From the NCBI GenBank assembly GCA_003235475.1, contig QJWC01000070.1:1-54740 (forward strand): a stretch of 54,740 nt of DNA. The letters are read 5' to 3'. Below, piece by piece: positions 51,189 through 54,740 of the stretch. The stretch's first letter is position 1. Every line of letters begins with the position of its first letter. The position numbers and the translations under genes were made by a program. Source of the stretch: Acidimicrobiia bacterium (lineage in GTDB: Bacteria; Actinomycetota; Acidimicrobiia; Spongiisociales; UBA5794). A model generated the notes under the pieces. It saw nothing but the letters and a program-made list of their open reading frames with translations, made no database searches and had not been told where the DNA came from.

Positions 51189-52078
51189 ACTCCCAATCTG
51201 GACCGCGGGTTGCGGTCCGACTGCGCGTCCTTGAGCGCCTCGATGGCGCTTCTCTCTGAATCCGTGAGCTCACGCGGAACCTCGATCTCGAGCGTCACGA
51301 GCATGTCGCCGGTACCCGTGGACGTCTCGACGCCCTTGCCGGAGATCCGCAACGTGGTGCCAGACTCGGTTCCTGGGGGAACCTTGATCTTCGTCGTGCC
51401 GTCGAGGGTCGGCACGGTGATGACCGCCCCGAGTGCCGCCTCGGTGAAGCTGATCGGCACCGTGATGGTCAGGTTCTTCTTGCCCTTGCGGCCGAAGACC
51501 GGGTGCTGTCCGACCCTCACGGTCACGAGGAAGTCCCCTGCGGGGCCGCCGTTCGCTCCCGGAGATCCTTTCCCCGATGCCTTGACCGTCGTGCCGTCTG
51601 CGACGCCCTTGGGGATCTTGACCCTGACGGTTCCGGTCGGGGTGTTGAACTCCTTGGTGGTCCCTGCGAGCGCCTCGTGGAACGACAGGGTGACGGATCC
51701 GCTGACGTCGGCGCCCTTCGCGGGTCTCGGTTGGCGGGCCCGGCCCCCGAAGATGTCCTGGATGCCAGAGAAGATGTCCTGCCCTGAACCGCCGAAGCCG
51801 CTCCCGAACAGATCCTCGACACGGACGTACTGCTGGCTGCCCTGGGGGCCACCGACGAAGTAACCCATCTCTCGGGCGTGGTCGTACTCCCGTCTCGTTT
51901 CCTCGTTGCCGAGCGTGTCATACGCCTCGTTGATCTCCTTGAAACGGGACTCGGCGGCCGCGTCGCCCGGGTTGCTGTCAGGATGGGACTCGCGCGCGAG
52001 TTTGCGGTACGCCTTCTTGATGTCCTTGTCGGAGGCGTCCTTGGCCACGCCGAGCGTGGCGTAGTAATCCTTCTCCAT
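51185..52078 (-). CDS. dnaJ: DnaJ-type cochaperone without zinc finger (CbpA-like)
   Basis: A 297-residue Hsp40. J-domain MEKDYYATLGVAKDASDKDI to about 65 with His32-Pro33-Asp34, a Gly/Phe-rich part (FGSGFGGSGQDIFSGIQDIF), then two C-terminal beta-sandwich domains (VSGSVTLSFHEALAGTTKEF; NLTITVPISFTEAALGAVIT). The four CxxCxGxG zinc repeats of classical DnaJ are absent. ATG 52078 has AAGGA five bases upstream, overlapping the grpE TAA; ATG 52093 would add five residues. Stimulates DnaK ATPase. Confidence 0.93.
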   Translation of the reverse strand: MEKDYYATLGVAKDASDKDIKKAYRKLARESHPDSNPGDAAAESRFKEINEAYDTLGNEETRREYDHAREMGYFVGGPQGSQQYVRVEDLFGSGFGGSGQDIFSGIQDIFGGRARQPRPAKGADVSGSVTLSFHEALAGTTKEFNTPTGTVRVKIPKGVADGTTVKASGKGSPGANGGPAGDFLVTVRVGQHPVFGRKGKKNLTITVPISFTEAALGAVITVPTLDGTTKIKVPPGTESGTTLRISGKGVETSTGTGDMLVTLEIEVPRELTDSERSAIEALKDAQSDRNPRSRLGV

Positions 52079-52085
52079 CCATTCC

Positions 52086-52676
52086 TTACGCATGTCCCAC
52101 GACGACGAGCGTCGGACGCACGACCCGACCTCGCATCACATATCCCTTTCTCAGCTCTTCGATGACGACCTGGTCGCCGTCACCGGGTTGGACCGACACC
52201 GCCTCGTGCAGCGCCGGGTCAAACGGCTGCCCGACCGCTTCGATGGGCTCGAACCCTTCGGCCCTGAGCGCTTCGAGCATCAGGGTCTTCGTGCCGCGCA
52301 TGCCGTCGAGCATTTTCAGCTCTGCTTCTGTTGATCCCTCGATCGCGAGGGCGGCATTCAGGCTGTCGAGCGTCGGCAGCAGCGACTCGATGACGCGCTG
52401 GCTCGCCCGCTGCACATTGTCGCGCTGATCACGCTCCGTTCGCTTGCGGTAGTTCTCGAACTCGGCCGCAAGGCGCTGGAGGTTGTCGAGCAGCTCCCCG
52501 GCCTCCTGCCGGGATTCGTCGAGCTCACTCAGCAGCAGCGAGGCAGCCTCGCTCGGATCGTCTGGGATCGCGAGCCCGAGCGCCTCAGGAGACACCTCGC
52601 GACCATCGTCGGTGACCTCCTCGCCTTCGACGACCTCGGGGGTCAGCACCTCGTCGTTGTGGTCCGTGTGTTCCAT
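52086..52676 (-). CDS. grpE: Nucleotide exchange factor GrpE
   Basis: A 196-residue protein: acidic disordered N-terminus (1-55), a long coiled coil (about 55-95, LQRLAAEFENYRKRTERDQR), LPTLDSLNAALAI and the C-terminal beta domain GFEPIEAVGQPFDPALHEAV then GDQVVIEELRKGYVMRGRVV with RPTLVVVG. Releases ADP from DnaK. 42 bp after dnaK on the same strand. Confidence 0.95.
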   Translation of the reverse strand: MEHTDHNDEVLTPEVVEGEEVTDDGREVSPEALGLAIPDDPSEAASLLLSELDESRQEAGELLDNLQRLAAEFENYRKRTERDQRDNVQRASQRVIESLLPTLDSLNAALAIEGSTEAELKMLDGMRGTKTLMLEALRAEGFEPIEAVGQPFDPALHEAVSVQPGDGDQVVIEELRKGYVMRGRVVRPTLVVVGHA

Positions 52677-52718
52677 GATTCGGTTCCTCTCGTGTTGGAG
52701 GGACGGAGGGCTTGCGCC

Positions 52719-54551
52719 CTACTCGTCCTCCTCCACGACCTCGGCCTCCACGACGTCGCCATCGGCACCGTCGCTTTCGCCTTCGGATGTCTCCGCAGCT
52801 GCGGCCTCTGCCTGCGCCGCCTCGTACATCTTCTGGCCGATCACCTGTGCGCTCTGCATGAGCTCAGTCGTCCCAGACCTCAGCGCATCGGTGGATGCGT
52901 CTTCGTCGCCGAGGAGCGCTTTGAGGGCGTCGAGCTTCTCCTGGATCGGTGCCTTGTCGCTCTCTTCGAGCGCATCGCCGTGGTCCGCGAGCTGCTTGCC
53001 GACGGTGTGGACCGCGTGGTCCGCAGCGTTGCGTGCCTCGGCAGCTTCCTTCCGTTCGGCGTCCTGCGCAGCGTGCTCTTCTGCGTCCTTGATCATCCGA
53101 TCGATCTCGTCCTTGTCGAGAGCGGTGCCACCGGTGATCGTCACCTGCTGCGACTGGCCGGTGCCGAGATCCTTGGCAGACACGGACACGATGCCGTTCG
53201 CATCGATGTCGAACGTGACCTCGATCTGCGGAATGCCCCTTGGAGCCGGCGGGATCCCTTGGAGCTTGAACCGCCCGATGCTCATGTTGTCGGACGCCAT
53301 GGCGCGCTCGCCCTGGAGCACGACGATTTCGACCTCAGGCTGGTTGTCCGCAGCCGTCGTGAAGATCTCCGTCCGTCGCGTCGGGATCGTGGTGTTCTTC
53401 TCGATCATCTTCGTCATCAGGTTGCCCTCGGTGGCAACACCGAGGGTGAGGGGAGTGACGTCGAGGAGGAGGATGCCCGACACGTCGCCGCTCAGGACGC
53501 CCGCCTGGATGGCGGCGCCGAGTGCGACGACCTCATCCGGGTTCACACCCTTGTTCGGGTCCTTGCCGGCGAGCTCTTTCACGAGCGCCTGGACAGCCGG
53601 GATACGGGTCGATCCGCCGACGAGGATCACGTGGTCGATGTCGCCCACGGAGACGCCCGCGTCCTTGACGGCCTTCTCGAACGGAGACCGCGTGCGTTCA
53701 ACGAGGTCAGCGGTCATGCGCTCGAACTCCGAGCGGGTCAGCGTCTTGAGCAGGTGGATCGGCCCGTCCGCGTTCGCAGTGATGAACGGGAGGTTGATCT
53801 CGGACTCCTGGACCGACGAGAGCTCGATCTTCGCCTTCTCGGCCGCTTCTTTGAGGCGGGTCATCGCCATGGGGTCCTTGGACAGGTCGACGCCCGTGTC
53901 GTTCTTGAACTCGGTCACGAGCCAGGAAATCACCTTCTCGTCCCAGTCGTCGCCACCGAGCTGCGTGTCACCTGAAGTCGACTTGACCTCGAACACGCCC
54001 TCGCCGATCTCGAGGATCGACACGTCGAATGTGCCTCCGCCGAGGTCGTAGACGAGGATCAGCTCGTCACTGTTCTTGTCGAGGCCGTACGCGAGGGACG
54101 CCGCGGTCGGCTCGTTCACGATCCTGTCGACCTCGAGGCCTGCGATCTGGCCGGCCTCCTTGGTCGCTTGGCGCTGTGCGTCGCCGAAGTAGGCGGGAAC
54201 CGTGATGACGGCGTTCGTGATCTTCTCGCCGAGGAACGCCTCGGCGTCGGACTTCAGCTTCTGGAGGATTCGGGCAGAGATCTCCTGTGCCGTGTAGTCC
54301 TTGCCGTCGATCGTCACCGACCAGTCGGTACCCATATGGCGCTTGACCGACCGGATGGTGCGGTCCGGGTTCGTGATCGCCTGGCGCTTCGCCTGATCAC
54401 CTACGAGAACATCCCCGTTCTTCGCAAACGCGACCACGGACGGGGTCGTGCGATGTCCTTCGGCGTTCGCGATGACCTGCGGCTCGCCGCCGTCGAGGAC
54501 CGAGATGACCGAGTTGGTGGTTCCGAGGTCGATTCCGACCGTGCGTCCCAT
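52719..54551 (-). CDS. dnaK: Chaperone protein DnaK (Hsp70)
   Basis: A 610-residue Hsp70: [20 protein letters not shown] at the N-terminus, [56 protein letters not shown], the substrate-binding start [17 protein letters not shown], and an acidic C-terminal tail ending [11 protein letters not shown]. It lacks the roughly 25-residue N-lobe insertion of Gram-negative DnaK (the segment after KRHMGTD is short), as in Gram-positives. ATG 54551 follows AAGGAG at 7-nt spacing. Confidence 0.97.
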   Translation of the reverse strand: MGRTVGIDLGTTNSVISVLDGGEPQVIANAEGHRTTPSVVAFAKNGDVLVGDQAKRQAITNPDRTIRSVKRHMGTDWSVTIDGKDYTAQEISARILQKLKSDAEAFLGEKITNAVITVPAYFGDAQRQATKEAGQIAGLEVDRIVNEPTAASLAYGLDKNSDELILVYDLGGGTFDVSILEIGEGVFEVKSTSGDTQLGGDDWDEKVISWLVTEFKNDTGVDLSKDPMAMTRLKEAAEKAKIELSSVQESEINLPFITANADGPIHLLKTLTRSEFERMTADLVERTRSPFEKAVKDAGVSVGDIDHVILVGGSTRIPAVQALVKELAGKDPNKGVNPDEVVALGAAIQAGVLSGDVSGILLLDVTPLTLGVATEGNLMTKMIEKNTTIPTRRTEIFTTAADNQPEVEIVVLQGERAMASDNMSIGRFKLQGIPPAPRGIPQIEVTFDIDANGIVSVSAKDLGTGQSQQVTITGGTALDKDEIDRMIKDAEEHAAQDAERKEAAEARNAADHAVHTVGKQLADHGDALEESDKAPIQEKLDALKALLGDEDASTDALRSGTTELMQSAQVIGQKMYEAAQAEAAAAETSEGESDGADGDVVEAEVVEEDE

Positions 54552-54614
54552 GCTGTGCTCCTTGTGCTCTCGCCGCACGCATCAGGGCGCACGCGGCAGT
54601 TCTAAGTCGTTGCA

Positions 54615-54645
54615 GGGAGTATAACTTGAGTCGCCTCGTATCAAT
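54615..54645 (-). promoter_or_regulatory. HAIR-like HspR operator and promoter of the dnaK operon
   Basis: CTTGAGT (54625-54631), 7-bp spacer, TATCAAT (54639-54645). The HspR HAIR consensus is CTTGAGT-N7-ACTCAAG; the left arm is perfect and the right matches four of seven. On the coding (minus) strand a TATACT -10 box (54624-54619) lies just downstream of the site, with ATTGAT 16 bp before it, so HspR binding would block the promoter. Confidence 0.7.
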
Positions 54646-54651
54646 TCCTGA

Positions 54652-54740
54652 TTTCCTCCCCCAGGCGCGACTGGGGGGGTTGGCCGAGCGAAGCGAGGAC
54701 GGAGGGGCAGATGCCCCTACGCGTGATGTGAGGTGCCCCC
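54652..54740 (+). repeat. Dispersed repeat C, copy 3 (runs off the window)
   Basis: CCTCCCCCAGGCGCGACTGG, GGGGGTTGGCCGAGCGAAGC, GAGGACGGAGGGGCAGATGC and AGGTGCCCCC at the window edge. Matches 17530-17613 block by block, with a different loop in the first hairpin. Confidence 0.8.

Overview
High-GC actinobacterial chromosome segment. The gene content (F420-type DDN-like protein, HspR/HAIR-controlled dnaK operon, small PurL with PurQ and PurS, stacks of 4-base start/stop overlaps, GTG starts) fits Actinomycetota, and the style suggests an Acidimicrobiia-like lineage; the lineage is inference. I recognised no tRNA, rRNA, CRISPR array, insertion sequence or phage gene. No gene-free stretch exceeds about 260 bp, and most of the longer ones hold dispersed hairpin repeats or regulatory sites.

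Layout. 1-932: end of ilvD, a repeat pair, a DUF559 nuclease-like gene, and a SelW-like gene read through an in-frame TGA that is followed by a good bacterial SECIS hairpin, so a probable selenoprotein. 937-9122: amidohydrolase and inositol-phosphatase pair, an Lnt homologue with Ser at the catalytic Cys position, a small zinc-finger-like protein, a class III aminotransferase, a dienoyl-CoA isomerase-like crotonase, a DUF4389 protein and purM. 9119-22014: purine biosynthesis on the minus strand in three blocks: purA-purD-purE-purB, purC-purS-purQ-purL-amidase, and rhomboid-purF-purM. Together with the four-base overlaps these supply most of the route to IMP and AMP; purN, purK and purH are not in the window. 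22240-27718: an Aap/Bzt-type amino-acid ABC transporter with unusually large permeases, facing a convergent M20 peptidase. 28985-34687: lgt, two small ligand-binding-fold genes under an ArsR repressor with paired operators, a PadR / HAAS-NfeD / SPFH membrane operon, and a secreted lipoprotein.

34882-42302 is the most novel part. Three ECF sigma genes are each translationally coupled to a single-pass membrane protein with a Thr-rich linker and a probable extracytoplasmic NTF2-like domain. A fourth copy lacks both the sigma gene and the N-terminal cytoplasmic extension. All four carry an AGGAG-N7-ATG signal at the same conserved Met. In the three sigma-linked copies this Met lies about 40 codons inside the reading frame, which predicts two isoforms; in the orphan it is the only start. 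The three sigma genes share an upstream TGTCNG...TCCGG motif and related inverted repeats.

42312-54551: clpB, an isoprenylcysteine methyltransferase-like protein, DUF427 and hypothetical genes, hisC overlapping a fused alpha-beta branched-chain 2-oxoacid dehydrogenase E1, and the dnaK-grpE-dnaJ-hspR operon with a HAIR-like site. Three families of GC-rich hairpin repeats recur in eight intergenic regions, usually within about 20 bp of a stop codon, and one pair runs directly into the DUF559 gene.
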